A stretch of DNA of 64,000 nt, from positions 2,199,076-2,263,075 of the forward strand of contig OX638344.1 in assembly GCA_951813555.1 (NCBI GenBank). Reading direction: 5' to 3'. Source of the stretch: an uncultured Acidimicrobiales bacterium (lineage in GTDB: Bacteria > Actinomycetota > Acidimicrobiia > Acidimicrobiales > Bin134). The notes under the pieces were generated by a model. The model saw only the letters and a list, made by a program, of their open reading frames with translations. It made no database searches and had not been told where the DNA came from. Every line of letters begins with the position of its first letter. Position 1 is the first letter of the stretch. The translations under genes were made by a program, and so were the position numbers. Shown one piece after another: positions 1 to 7,910 of this stretch.

Positions 1-20
1 CGTCGATCTTGGAGGCTTAG
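1..20 (+). other. 3' end of a paralogue of the 59-aa helical protein gene (cut by window edge)
   Basis: In frame, bases 6-20 read Ile-Leu-Glu-Ala-stop after a Ser codon. This matches the C-terminus (Ser-Ile-Leu-Glu-Thr-stop) of the intact small gene at 6578-6757 and the remnant at 1745-1792. The rest of the gene lies outside the window, so whether it is intact is unknown. The matching sequence after the stop codon (53-118) strengthens the homology. Confidence 0.5.
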
Positions 21-22
21 CC

Positions 23-66
23 GCCGCCAAGAGACCACTTGCCGCCAAGAGACCACTTGCCGCCAA
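23..66. repeat. 18-bp tandem repeat, 2.4 copies
   Basis: An 18-bp unit beginning GCCGCCAAGAGACC occurs at 23-40 and 41-58, with its first 8 bases again at 59-66. It follows directly on the stop codon of the truncated small gene and interrupts the flanking sequence shared with 6511-6563. It is too short and too few-copied for a CRISPR array. Confidence 0.8.
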
Positions 67-118
67 CATGCCCAGCGTTGGCGATGGTGCTGGGGTTGGC
101 GTTGGCAGGGGGATTAAG
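53..118 (+). repeat. Copy 1 of the inverted flanking repeat of the island
   Basis: This segment resembles the reverse complement of 6511-6563: both read CCA-TTGCC-CCAACA-GCCCAGCGTTGGCG, then a GTTGGCG-rich stretch and AGG-T-AAG. In both places it lies just downstream of a small gene ending Ile-Leu-Glu-x-stop. The two copies face each other and bracket the HNH/LRR cargo. CCAAC and GTTGG can pair into a short hairpin, so it may once have been a terminator. Confidence 0.55.
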
Positions 119-146
119 GATGCGGTGGGCGTGCTTCAGGGCTGGG

Positions 147-1418
147 TCAGTTCAGCAGCACTGGCTGGGTTGTGGTGGGTCGTTGGGTGCTGGTTCCCTT
201 GTCGGGGAAGGGGTCGAGGTCGTGGGATGGCGGGTTGGGTTTGGATTTCCAGGTTGGGAGGTCGGCGTAGGGCGCCGGTGGTGGTCTGAGTTCGTAGGCG
301 CCGTTTGGGTTTCGGTGTACGGTCCAGCCGTCGTCGTGGATGTTGTGGTGGCAGCTGGTGCAGACCAGTACGAGGTTGTCAATGTCGGTGGGCCCGCCTT
401 TGTACCATTCGTCGATGTGGTGGGCTTCGCACCAAATCGCTGATCGTCCGCAGCCGATGCAGTGTTTATCGCGGATGATGAGAGCGGCGCGTTGGGCTTC
501 GGTGGCCAATCGGTGTTTGCGCCCCACCCAGAGCTGTTGGCCTTTGGCGTCGAATACGGCGGGCAGGATGTCGGCGTTGCAGCCCAGCCGCAGGGCCTCG
601 GACACAGGCAGTGGCGTGCCATCGAGGAGGCGGGCGTCGGCCAGTCTTTGGTTCAGCGCGTCCCAGTCGGCGGTCAATATCAGGGTGGTGCCTTGTGGCT
701 TGCGGTCGGTGGTGTCGGCGCAGACCAGGTTTTCCAAGGCGTCGGCGAGGCGCTGGTTGAACGATGCCTCGTCGGAAGCTGGCTTGTCGTTGCGCAGGCG
801 GCGTTCTTCGTCGGCCAGTGCGGCTTCGATGCGGTTGCCGGCGACGGGGTCGAACCGACCGTTCAAGATGAACATGCCGTCGTCAGGCGACTTGAAGAAG
901 CTCAAGTCGCGGCGCTGGCGCTGTTTGGCCATCAGCGATTTGCCGTCGTCGCCGGACTGCTCGTGCTGGTGGTCGCGCAGCGTCTTGGAGAACGTGCCGA
1001 AGTCTTGGCGTCGGGCCGCCTCCACCAGCACAGCCTCGTCGACGGGCCCCTGGGAAGCGGCCTTGGCGATCTGGGTGGCGTGGGCCGCGGGGATTTCCCC
1101 GGCGCCCAACGCATCGAGGGTCTCGGGAACCTGTGAGAGTTGAGACGCGGTCTGCACTTCCCGGCGGGCCTGTTGCTTGGAGGCCTGAAGCTCCTCCAAA
1201 GCCACCCGGCGGGCCAATCCCTCGCCTCCCCGGCTGGCATATTCCCCCAGCGCGGCCGTTTTCATAGCGGCCAGCCGGGCCTCGGCCCTTTTGATCAGCC
1301 CCAGCCGCTCCCGCAGCTCGCAAAGCGACAGCCCGGCCACGTCAACAGCCTCCGGCCAAACCGGCCCCGACGTCCCGCAATCGTTCTGTATTCCCTGGTC
1401 AAGGGATCTAAACTCCAT
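147..1418 (-). CDS. DUF222 domain HNH endonuclease (13E12-type repeat family)
   Basis: A predicted nuclease of 423 residues. The N-terminal two thirds is helical and charged, as in DUF222 proteins. The C-terminus carries an HNH/McrA-type fold: a CIGCG zinc pair, the EAHHIDEW catalytic histidines, an Asn in DIDNLVLVC, and CTSCHHNIH. This family is multi-copy in actinobacteria and related to the mycobacterial REP13E12 elements, some of which are phage attachment regions. I chose the ATG at 1416-1418 over the longer ATG at 1454 because a TATACT box sits 7 nt upstream of it, which would give a leaderless mRNA. The biological role of the family is unsettled; general nuclease activity is an inference from the motif. 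It lies in the repeat-bracketed island with the LRR gene. Confidence 0.85.
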   Translation of the reverse strand: MEFRSLDQGIQNDCGTSGPVWPEAVDVAGLSLCELRERLGLIKRAEARLAAMKTAALGEYASRGGEGLARRVALEELQASKQQARREVQTASQLSQVPETLDALGAGEIPAAHATQIAKAASQGPVDEAVLVEAARRQDFGTFSKTLRDHQHEQSGDDGKSLMAKQRQRRDLSFFKSPDDGMFILNGRFDPVAGNRIEAALADEERRLRNDKPASDEASFNQRLADALENLVCADTTDRKPQGTTLILTADWDALNQRLADARLLDGTPLPVSEALRLGCNADILPAVFDAKGQQLWVGRKHRLATEAQRAALIIRDKHCIGCGRSAIWCEAHHIDEWYKGGPTDIDNLVLVCTSCHHNIHDDGWTVHRNPNGAYELRPPPAPYADLPTWKSKPNPPSHDLDPFPDKGTSTQRPTTTQPVLLN

Positions 1419-1425
1419 GCATGCA

Positions 1426-1431
1426 AGTATA
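1426..1431 (-). promoter_or_regulatory. -10 box (TATACT) of a leaderless promoter for the HNH gene
   Basis: On the minus strand TATACT ends 7 nt before the ATG, so transcription would begin at or next to the start codon. No good -35 hexamer is visible at 17 bp. The surrounding 1430-1560 is distinctly AT-richer than the genes. Confidence 0.5.
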
Positions 1432-1904
1432 CCGACCCCAGTGACAACAACCATCCGAATAAACGCTCATAAACAGATAAATCCTGTTATTCATTGGATA
1501 TGGCCTGAACATAAGCAACAGGGCCCACAATCCTCACATAAGCCAAATTGATAACCAACGAAGCCGCCAACGGCAACTGCGAGTGGACACCCTCAGCGGC
1601 CAATTTGCCGAGGTCTCTTCCCATCCCTGGATTGTGTGCAGACTCTGAACCGACGACGCCCTCATCTGCTCGCACATCGAGTTCTACTCGGGCGATGGAT
1701 GGGAGAAAGACACCGTCTATCTCAAATAGAGCGAGCAGAGCCGGCTAACCCTCCAAGATCGAGATCGCGTTTTCCACTAACCGGTGGACACGGGGGCCGA
1801 TCTCAAGCCATGTCCACCTGCCAATACCCATTGGCAGTTGCGGGAACGGTAGGTCGTTGAGGCAACAGCAAGATGGGTAGAAGCTGGTAGTAGCATCCGC
1901 GGCC
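1432..1904. other. Gene-poor gap of about 470 bp with decayed coding fragments
   Basis: No intact gene is supported here. Besides the remnant at 1745-1792, one plus-strand frame at about 1587-1727 reads like protein text. It contains TLSGQFAEVSSHPW, a TGA, then HIEFYSGDGWEKDTVYL and a stop, so it may be a degraded C-terminus. The promoter of the LRR gene should lie in the last 60 bases (GGTAGTAG about 15 nt before its ATG), but no clear -35/-10 pair is seen. Confidence 0.4.
1745..1792 (-). pseudogene. 3' remnant of the small helical protein gene
   Basis: The minus strand reads RVHRLVENAISILEG-stop, aligned with RARRSVEKAISILET-stop of the intact gene at 6578-6757. The shared core, including GTGGAAAA and GCGATCTCGATCTTGGAG, is near-identical at the DNA level. 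No start or body is recognisable further upstream. It is one of three copies of this gene end in the first 6.8 kb. Confidence 0.6.
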
Positions 1905-4900
1905 ATGCGGACCCTTGATGCAGCGACGGTGCGTCAAAAGCTGCTGGCTGTGTTAGTTGCCTTCGCTGTGGCCGCGGGGATCGTTGGCTTTTCAGGGTCG
2001 CCGGCCGCAGAGGCGCAGTCTGGAATTGTCAGCGACGAGTTGATTTGCGCGGTGCAGTTTGGATTCGCCGCAGAGGCGGTACCGGTGGCCAAGTCTGCCG
2101 ACAGCGAGGCGGTTCTCGCATCGGTCGAGTGGGGCTACAGCGCCGAACACAACCTGTGCTACTTGGTCCTCGACGACACCGCCGTCAGCACGCTCCAAGC
2201 CAACCCCCCTGCGCCGACCACGCAACTCCCCACCGATGCCGACAAGGCCGCCGCCGCCCATTGCCATAACGCCTACAACCCCAACCGCGGCTTCGCCTCC
2301 GAACCCGTCCCCGTCGTCAAATCCACCGACGGCCAAACCATCCTCGCATCAGTCAAATGGGGCTACAGCACAGTTCACGATCTCTGCTACCTCATCCTCG
2401 ACAACGCAGCCCAGCAAGCCCTCCTCAAAGCCCACCCCTGTATGACCAACCCCAGCTCTCGCGAATGTAGGGGCACACCGTCCATCATAGAAGTTAGGCC
2501 CAACCTTCTATGGTCACCAGATGGCACTCGAACAGCTTACGTTTATAATACATCCATATATGTTGCTGACCAGTTAGGAAATAATCCGAAGCGGATCGCC
2601 ACCGGTTTCACTCATCCGAACCGTGTTCTGAACCTCATATGGTCTCCAAACGGCGCGCAGTTAGCGTTCAATCATGTTCATGGTCATGGTTATCGCGGCG
2701 GAATCAGAGTAGTCAATGCTGACGGAAGTGGCGAAGTCACTTGGCTTTCGCGTTGCGGCAATTGGCCGGTATGGTCTCCAGACGGCACTCGAATTGCCTT
2801 TAAGGTCGAAGCAACCCGAGGTTGCAGTCTGTCGCAGGGAACGTACATAGTGAATGCAAATGGATCTGGAATCACGAAAATTTCACACGTTGATGGCATA
2901 AATGTTGGATACCTTAGATGGAAGACGGATGGCAGCACGGTGTTTCTTCCCAGAGACGCGCTTGAAGCGAGTCTTCCTATGGTTTTGGGTGGAGTCTGGC
3001 AAAACTGGAGCACTGCCTATCGATTGAGGGCAGATGGAGTAGTTACAGAAGAACCACCGTCTGATTTGGAGTTTGCAGGAAGGTTATCACCTAGCGGCGA
3101 CCTCGTAGTCATTGGGGATCAAAGCTTAATAGTCCATGGGGATTATGGGTCAAATGCACTGTACACACTGTTCGTTATCAATGTTAATGGCTCATTAGCG
3201 ATACCTATTGGAGAGGGCATCAGTCCACACTGGTCTCCCGACGGAACACAGATTGTATTCTTGTCCGGAGACAGCTACTCTGCAGATGACGGCTTCACCG
3301 AACGTAATGGCGACACTATCTTTGTTGTGGGTCCTGACGGTTCTGGCAAAACAGAAGTTGTTCGCATAGCAGATTTGCCCAAGTCTACTAACCCCGTTCT
3401 TAATACTTGCTGCAAATGGTCTTTTGTTTCCGACGAAAGGCGCTCTAGCTACCAGCCGATGCAATTTATCCCCGGCGAGAATCTTATAGCTGTCAGAGCT
3501 GTAGGAAAAAGTCCTAGTCCTAGTTCTTGTTCAAGATGTTACCGCTACTATACTCGAACGTTTTTGGTAGAAATGCCTGTACAGTCTAGAACCAAGTCAC
3601 TCGAACCGAACTCAAACGTGACACCACTTGAGACGTTTACTTACCGCGCAGTATCATCTACCTTCTACACCGTTACTGGCGGTCGCCATTGGGCGAACAA
3701 TGCCAACTGGAACACCGATAGTCCCATCCACACCTGGCACGGTATCCAGACCGACGCCAATGGGAGGCTCACCAGCTTCTCCCTCTCCGGCAACAACCTC
3801 ACCGGCCCGATTCCCGAGCAACTCGGCTATCTTACCGGCCTCACAACCCTCGATCTCCAGGACAACAGTCTTACCGGCACCATCCCGGAAGAACTCGGCA
3901 AACTCACCAGCCTCACGAGCCTCGACCTCAGCAACAACAACCTCACTGGCACCGTCCCCAATTCTCTCTCAGCTCTCGCCAACCTGAATCACTTCTACGC
4001 TTCGGGCAATTCGCTTTGTCTGCCACCGGCACTTCACGACTGGCACAATTCCATTCAATATAAGGACAACCTCCCTACTTGTCTCAGTCCCGAGGAAAGC
4101 CGCCGACTCTTGATCGCTCTCTACAACGCCGCCGACGGCCCCAACTGGGCGAATAACACCAACTGGAACACCGACCGATCCCTGGGCACCTGGCACGGCG
4201 TAAGCACCGGAGCAGGCGGAATCACTGGCCTCAGCCTCGGGAACAACGGCCTCACCGGACCCATTCCCCCTCAACTCGGCGACCTCACCCGCCTCACCCG
4301 GCTCAACCTCAGTGGCAACAGCCTCACCGGGGCGATCCCGCTCTCGTTCGCAGCCCTCACCGAGCTCGACGCCTTCTACACTTCGGGCAACTCTCTGTGC
4401 CTGCCCGGGGAACTGCGCGCCTGGCACGATGCCATCGAGCACAAGAGCACCCTCCCCGATTGCGCGATCCTTCAACAAAGCCGCCAGGCGCTCATTGCCC
4501 TCTATGGCGCCACTGATGGCTCCAGTTGGACCGACAGCACCAACTGGAACTCCGACCAATCCCTGGGCACCTGGCACGGCGTAAGCACCGGAGCAGGCGG
4601 GGTCACCTGGCTCGATCTCAGCGGCAACAACCTTTCCGGCATCATCTCCCCACAGATCGGCAACCTCACTGGCCTCACCGGCCTCTACCTCTTTGACAAC
4701 GATCTCTCCGGCGCCATACCGCCGCAGATAGGCAATCTCACAGGGCTCACCAACCTCGGCCTTTGGAACAACAACCTCACCGGCGCCATACCGCAAGAGA
4801 TAGGCAATCTCACCGGCCTCACTCAGCTCGGCCTCAGCGGTAACAGCCTCACCGGACCCATTCCCCCACAACTCGGCGACCTCACCCGCCTCACCCGGCT

Positions 4901-5660
4901 CAACCTCAGTGGCAACAACCTCACCGGGGCGATCCCGCTCTCGTTCGCAGACCTCACCGAGCTCGACGCCTTCTACACTTCGGGCAACGACTTGTGCCTG
5001 CCCGGGGAACTGCGCGCCTGGCACGATGCCATCGAAAACAAGAGCACCCTCCCCGATTGCGCGATCCTTCAACAAAGCCGCCAGGCGCTCATTGCCCTCT
5101 ATGGCGCCACTGATGGCTCCAGTTGGACCGACAGCACCAACTGGAACTCCGACCAATCCCTGGGCACCTGGCACGGCGTAAGCACCGGAGCAGGCGGGGT
5201 CACCTGGCTCGATCTCAGCGGCAACAACCTTTCCGGCATCATCTCCCCACAGATCGGCAACCTCACTGGCCTCACCGGCCTCTACCTCTTTGACAACGAT
5301 CTCTCCGGCGCCATGCCGCCGCAGATAGGCAGTCTCACAGGGCTCACCAACCTTGGCCTTTGGAACAACAACCTCACCGGCGCCATCCCCCCGCAGATTG
5401 GCAATCTCACCGGCCTCACTCAGCTCAGCCTCAGCGGCAACAGCCTCACCGGACCCATCCCCCCACAGATTGGCAATCTCACCGGACTCACCTCGCTCTG
5501 GCTACACGGCAACAGCCTCACGGGGGCGATTCCGCTCTCGTTCGCAGCCCTCACCGAGCTGGATACTCTTTACACTTCGGGCAACGACTTGTGCCTGCCC
5601 GGGGATCTGCGCGATTGGCACGATGCCATCGAAAACAAGAGCACCCTCCCGGAGTGCTGA
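1905..5660 (+). CDS. Secreted multidomain protein: two Cys-Tyr-Leu repeats, WD40-like propeller, plant-type LRRs
   Basis: A protein of 1251 residues with a signal peptide (hydrophobic LLAVLVAFAVAAGIVGF, likely cleavage after AEA). Residues about 45-98 and 119-176 are two copies of a small domain with the pattern FGFA-EPV-V-KS-D---LASV-WGYS---LCYL-LD. Residues about 200-550 carry WSPDGT/WSPNGA motifs typical of a PD40/TolB-like beta-propeller. From about 586 to the end come plant-type leucine-rich repeats (LTGLT-L-L--N-LTG-IPPQIGN), in blocks each opened by an ALY-A-DG--W-----NWN motif and closed by a Cys-containing CLP---WH segment. The propeller-coding part (about 2480-3640) is clearly AT-richer than both ends, which suggests a mosaic gene. 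No membrane anchor or sorting signal is seen. Likely a cell-surface or secreted binding protein; its ligand is unknown. Confidence 0.85.
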   Translation: MRTLDAATVRQKLLAVLVAFAVAAGIVGFSGSPAAEAQSGIVSDELICAVQFGFAAEAVPVAKSADSEAVLASVEWGYSAEHNLCYLVLDDTAVSTLQANPPAPTTQLPTDADKAAAAHCHNAYNPNRGFASEPVPVVKSTDGQTILASVKWGYSTVHDLCYLILDNAAQQALLKAHPCMTNPSSRECRGTPSIIEVRPNLLWSPDGTRTAYVYNTSIYVADQLGNNPKRIATGFTHPNRVLNLIWSPNGAQLAFNHVHGHGYRGGIRVVNADGSGEVTWLSRCGNWPVWSPDGTRIAFKVEATRGCSLSQGTYIVNANGSGITKISHVDGINVGYLRWKTDGSTVFLPRDALEASLPMVLGGVWQNWSTAYRLRADGVVTEEPPSDLEFAGRLSPSGDLVVIGDQSLIVHGDYGSNALYTLFVINVNGSLAIPIGEGISPHWSPDGTQIVFLSGDSYSADDGFTERNGDTIFVVGPDGSGKTEVVRIADLPKSTNPVLNTCCKWSFVSDERRSSYQPMQFIPGENLIAVRAVGKSPSPSSCSRCYRYYTRTFLVEMPVQSRTKSLEPNSNVTPLETFTYRAVSSTFYTVTGGRHWANNANWNTDSPIHTWHGIQTDANGRLTSFSLSGNNLTGPIPEQLGYLTGLTTLDLQDNSLTGTIPEELGKLTSLTSLDLSNNNLTGTVPNSLSALANLNHFYASGNSLCLPPALHDWHNSIQYKDNLPTCLSPEESRRLLIALYNAADGPNWANNTNWNTDRSLGTWHGVSTGAGGITGLSLGNNGLTGPIPPQLGDLTRLTRLNLSGNSLTGAIPLSFAALTELDAFYTSGNSLCLPGELRAWHDAIEHKSTLPDCAILQQSRQALIALYGATDGSSWTDSTNWNSDQSLGTWHGVSTGAGGVTWLDLSGNNLSGIISPQIGNLTGLTGLYLFDNDLSGAIPPQIGNLTGLTNLGLWNNNLTGAIPQEIGNLTGLTQLGLSGNSLTGPIPPQLGDLTRLTRLNLSGNNLTGAIPLSFADLTELDAFYTSGNDLCLPGELRAWHDAIENKSTLPDCAILQQSRQALIALYGATDGSSWTDSTNWNSDQSLGTWHGVSTGAGGVTWLDLSGNNLSGIISPQIGNLTGLTGLYLFDNDLSGAMPPQIGSLTGLTNLGLWNNNLTGAIPPQIGNLTGLTQLSLSGNSLTGPIPPQIGNLTGLTSLWLHGNSLTGAIPLSFAALTELDTLYTSGNDLCLPGDLRDWHDAIENKSTLPEC
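4251..5660 (+). repeat. 597-bp tandem repeat inside the LRR gene
   Basis: 4251-4847 and 4848-5444 are near-identical copies of a 597-bp (199-codon) module. A third, partial and more diverged copy runs from 5445 to the stop codon. The unit keeps frame and contains one complete ALYGATDGSSW header plus its LRRs. The high DNA identity, including third positions, indicates recent duplication or gene conversion, and copy number may vary between strains. Confidence 0.85.
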
Positions 5661-5772
5661 CACAAGCGGGGCATCTCAACTCTGCGGCAGCCTTCACGCA
5701 AAATGGCCGGCTAACGGTCCTCATTAGTCATGGCGTGCTCAGTGGCGATGGTTTCCCTGGGGCCGGGGTCCA

Positions 5773-6425
5773 TCACTCGCCGCCGATGGTGAGGGCCCAT
5801 CGGGCGCCGGGTGGGGCGTCCACCTCGACTACGGTGCCGCCTGCTTCGCAGCCGGAGTACCCGCCGACGTTTAGGACGTTGCGCCCGGCCCACACGCCCC
5901 GGTCATCAACGATCTCGTGGACGAGCAGATCACACCGAGAGCCCGCTTGGTTAACGGCTACGCCGAATTAGCCGGTTGCTGCCGCTGCTTCAACCTCGAC
6001 TAAGTGGGTGTCCTCGGTGAGTGCCACAGCAACGATGTCGGACCCGGTCCCGATCTCGCTGACCGGAATCGGGATCGGCTCGGGGACCGGGTTGACAGTC
6101 GGGCGGGGGTTGGCTCGGCGGTCGGGCCGGATTGGGCGTTGTTGCGGAGGGTGGCCAGCGGGTCGTCGTCGAGGGTGAGGTAGCAGCCGATGGCGTCGTG
6201 CCAGTTCCACCTGGTCTGCGCCAGCACGATGTGGCCATCCGCGGTCTTGGCCACGTCCACGGGCTGAGCGCCGAACTTGTGGTGCTCTAAACACCGCTGC
6301 TCCACACTTTGTTGAGCGCCGTGCCCAGCGTCGCCATGGGCTACGGCTGGACCCGCGGGCACTGCCGCCACCGCGCCGAGAGAATCGACCACGATTACTA
6401 CACAGCACATCCACTTTCTGAGCAT
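5773..6425 (-). pseudogene. Broken gene for a secreted Cys-Tyr-Leu-domain protein
   Basis: The ATG at 6425 opens a signal peptide (CCVVIVVDSLGAVAAVPAG), followed by one copy of the domain seen twice in the LRR protein (FGAQPVDVAKTADG then IGCYLTLDDDPLATL). The frame is then lost at a C5 run (GGGGG on the plus strand, 6105-6109). Adding one C restores a Pro-rich linker (PVPEPIPIPVSEIG) and VALTEDTHLVEVEA. That frame meets a TAA at 5968-5970 but stays open beyond it with protein-like text (NVLNVGGYSGCEAGGTVVEV, ARWALTIGGE) to a TGA at 5773. A homopolymer sequencing error could explain the shift but not also the TAA. I read it as a decaying gene; alternatively a shorter protein ends at 5968. Confidence 0.6.
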
Positions 6426-6510
6426 GGCTGGCTACGCCATCCCCCAATCCCACCAGCCGTCATTCTTGGGCGTCGTCGGGGGCGGATTGGATTGGTCGCG
6501 GGCGCGACTC

Positions 6511-6563
6511 TTGATCCTGCTGCCAACGCCAGCGCCAACGCTGGGCCTGTTGGTGGCAAATGG
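6511..6563 (-). repeat. Copy 2 of the inverted flanking repeat of the island
   Basis: The reverse complement of this stretch matches 53-118 over most of its length, sharing GCCCAGCGTTGGCG and GTTGGCAG. It begins about 15 nt past the stop codon of the intact small gene at 6578-6757, the same relation as for copy 1. CCAAC-9 nt-GTTGG can form a hairpin, a possible weak terminator for the glycolate-oxidase operon. Confidence 0.5.
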
Positions 6564-6577
6564 ATCTGAGCGAAGGG

Positions 6578-6757
6578 CTAAGTCTCCAAGATCGAGATCG
6601 CCTTTTCCACTGACCGGCGAGCCCGGGTCAGCTTCTTCTCTTCCTCGGGGCGGGTTGTGGCCCCTTCCTCCACCGCGTCGCGCAGCACTGACATGGCCAG
6701 GTCGTCGAGCTGCTCGGCAATCTGCTCAAGCTGCTCGCGGATGTGCTCAGCGGTCAT
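6578..6757 (-). CDS. Small helical protein, 59 aa, coupled to glcF
   Basis: The reading frame encodes a charged, leucine/isoleucine-patterned peptide: MTAEHIREQLEQIAEQLDDL at the N-terminus and RRSVEKAISILET at the end. It looks like two amphipathic helices or a short coiled coil. It has no Cys, signal peptide or membrane segment. Its ATG lies inside the last codons of the Fe-S subunit gene (11-bp overlap), so it is translationally coupled to the glycolate-oxidase operon. Fragments of the same gene end occur at 1-20 and 1745-1792, which shows that this is a real, duplicated gene. Function is unknown; a small partner or assembly factor of the oxidase is only a guess from position. Confidence 0.65.
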   Translation of the reverse strand: MTAEHIREQLEQIAEQLDDLAMSVLRDAVEEGATTRPEEEKKLTRARRSVEKAISILET

Positions 6758-7910
6758 GGTCCATTACCTCGTCCACGATTTCCAGGGGGTGGCGCACGGC
6801 TACTCCGGCGTTGGCCAAGTGGATGGTGCAGCCGGGGTTGGCGCTGGCCACGATATCGGCACCGGAGCGCTCAATGGCCTCCAGCTTGCGCTCTCGAATA
6901 GACGCCGCCAGATCCGGTTGCATGGCGGCGTAGGCGCCGCCGGCCCCGCAGCACAGGCCGTCGTCGTCTAGAGCCACAACAGTGGCGTAGCGGGCCAGCA
7001 CCTCGGCCACCGGCTGATGGGCCCGCTGCACATGGCGCAGATGGCAGGGGTCGTGAACCGCGATGGTCACATCCTGATCCTGCTCCCCCGCCGGTGGCAG
7101 TCGGTCGGCATGGGCAGCCAGCCACTCGTGCACGTCCAACACGCGCTCGCTGAACGCCTTGGCTTCAGGCGTGCCCAAATGCTTGCCGTACTCCTTGAGA
7201 GCAGCTCCACACCCGGCCGAGTCAACCAGAATTGGGGCTGAGCCTTCCAAAGTCTTCATCGTCCGGGAGGCCAGAGCGCGGGCATGGCCCTCCAATCCGG
7301 CGTGGAGCGACAGCGCTCCGCAACACGCGGCACCGGCTCCGGGCAGAGCCACCCTGGCCCCGGCTGCCTCCACCACCCGCTTCACCGCGGCATGGGTCGA
7401 ACGCTGCCAGGCGTCCATCACGCATCCGGTGAACAGCCACAAGTCGTCTCCCGAAGCACGAAGTCGCTTTTGGGCCAGCGGAATCTTGGGCAACCCCAGC
7501 CGCTTGGACGGCACCAGCCGCAGCCGCTGGGCCACGGCCAGCATCCGGGACAGCAAGTTCAACAGCCAGCGATGGCCGAGGACTCGAAATCCCCACCGCT
7601 GCCAATCGCCCCGCCGCCGACGGGCCAGCTCGGCCTGAGTGGCTTCCATCATCGAGCCGAACGGCACTCCCGACGGGCAGGCGGGCTCGCACCCCCGGCA
7701 CTGCACACACGTGTCCATCGAAGACAAGAACGCCGAATCGATGGCCGCGCCGTGGTCTTGTATTTGGCGCATGGCGCTGATTCGACCCCGGGGCGAGGCC
7801 CACTCCTCGCCGGTTACCCGAAAGGTGGGGCAATGGGGCAAGCAGAGCCCACACGCCACGCACGAGGCCAGCTCCTCGGGATTGATGCCTAGGAAGGCCT
7901 TTGTATTCAT
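6747..7910 (-). CDS. glcF: Glycolate oxidase iron-sulfur subunit
   Basis: Electron-transfer subunit of the membrane-associated glycolate (2-hydroxy acid) dehydrogenase, passing electrons from the flavin subunits toward quinone. 387 residues. Two [4Fe-4S] motifs lie near the N-terminus (CVACGLCLPHCP and CVQCRGCEPACP), and two CCG domains follow (CCGALSLHAG and CCGAGGAYA). The ATG at 7908-7910 gives MNTKAFLGINPEEL just before the first cluster. A longer open frame runs upstream but overlaps glcE. It overlaps the glcE stop by 4 bp (ATGA), and the 59-aa gene overlaps its 3' end, so the four genes form one operon. Confidence 0.9.
   Translation of the reverse strand: MNTKAFLGINPEELASCVACGLCLPHCPTFRVTGEEWASPRGRISAMRQIQDHGAAIDSAFLSSMDTCVQCRGCEPACPSGVPFGSMMEATQAELARRRRGDWQRWGFRVLGHRWLLNLLSRMLAVAQRLRLVPSKRLGLPKIPLAQKRLRASGDDLWLFTGCVMDAWQRSTHAAVKRVVEAAGARVALPGAGAACCGALSLHAGLEGHARALASRTMKTLEGSAPILVDSAGCGAALKEYGKHLGTPEAKAFSERVLDVHEWLAAHADRLPPAGEQDQDVTIAVHDPCHLRHVQRAHQPVAEVLARYATVVALDDDGLCCGAGGAYAAMQPDLAASIRERKLEAIERSGADIVASANPGCTIHLANAGVAVRHPLEIVDEVMDHDR

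Noticed and set aside
23..66. CRISPR-like repeat
   Set aside because: The unit is 18 bp with no spacers and only 2.4 copies; it is a plain tandem repeat.
340..1143. Plus-strand frames over the HNH gene
   Set aside because: Low-complexity Arg/Ser text opposite a protein with clear HNH motifs.
3969..5174. Long minus-strand frame of 401 codons opposite the LRR gene
   Set aside because: It is the complement of the repeated LRR coding sequence, repeats itself with the same period and has no domain; a shadow frame.
5711..5893. 60-codon Arg-rich minus-strand frame
   Set aside because: Another minus-strand frame of the same stretch gives protein-like text continuous with the broken secreted-domain gene.
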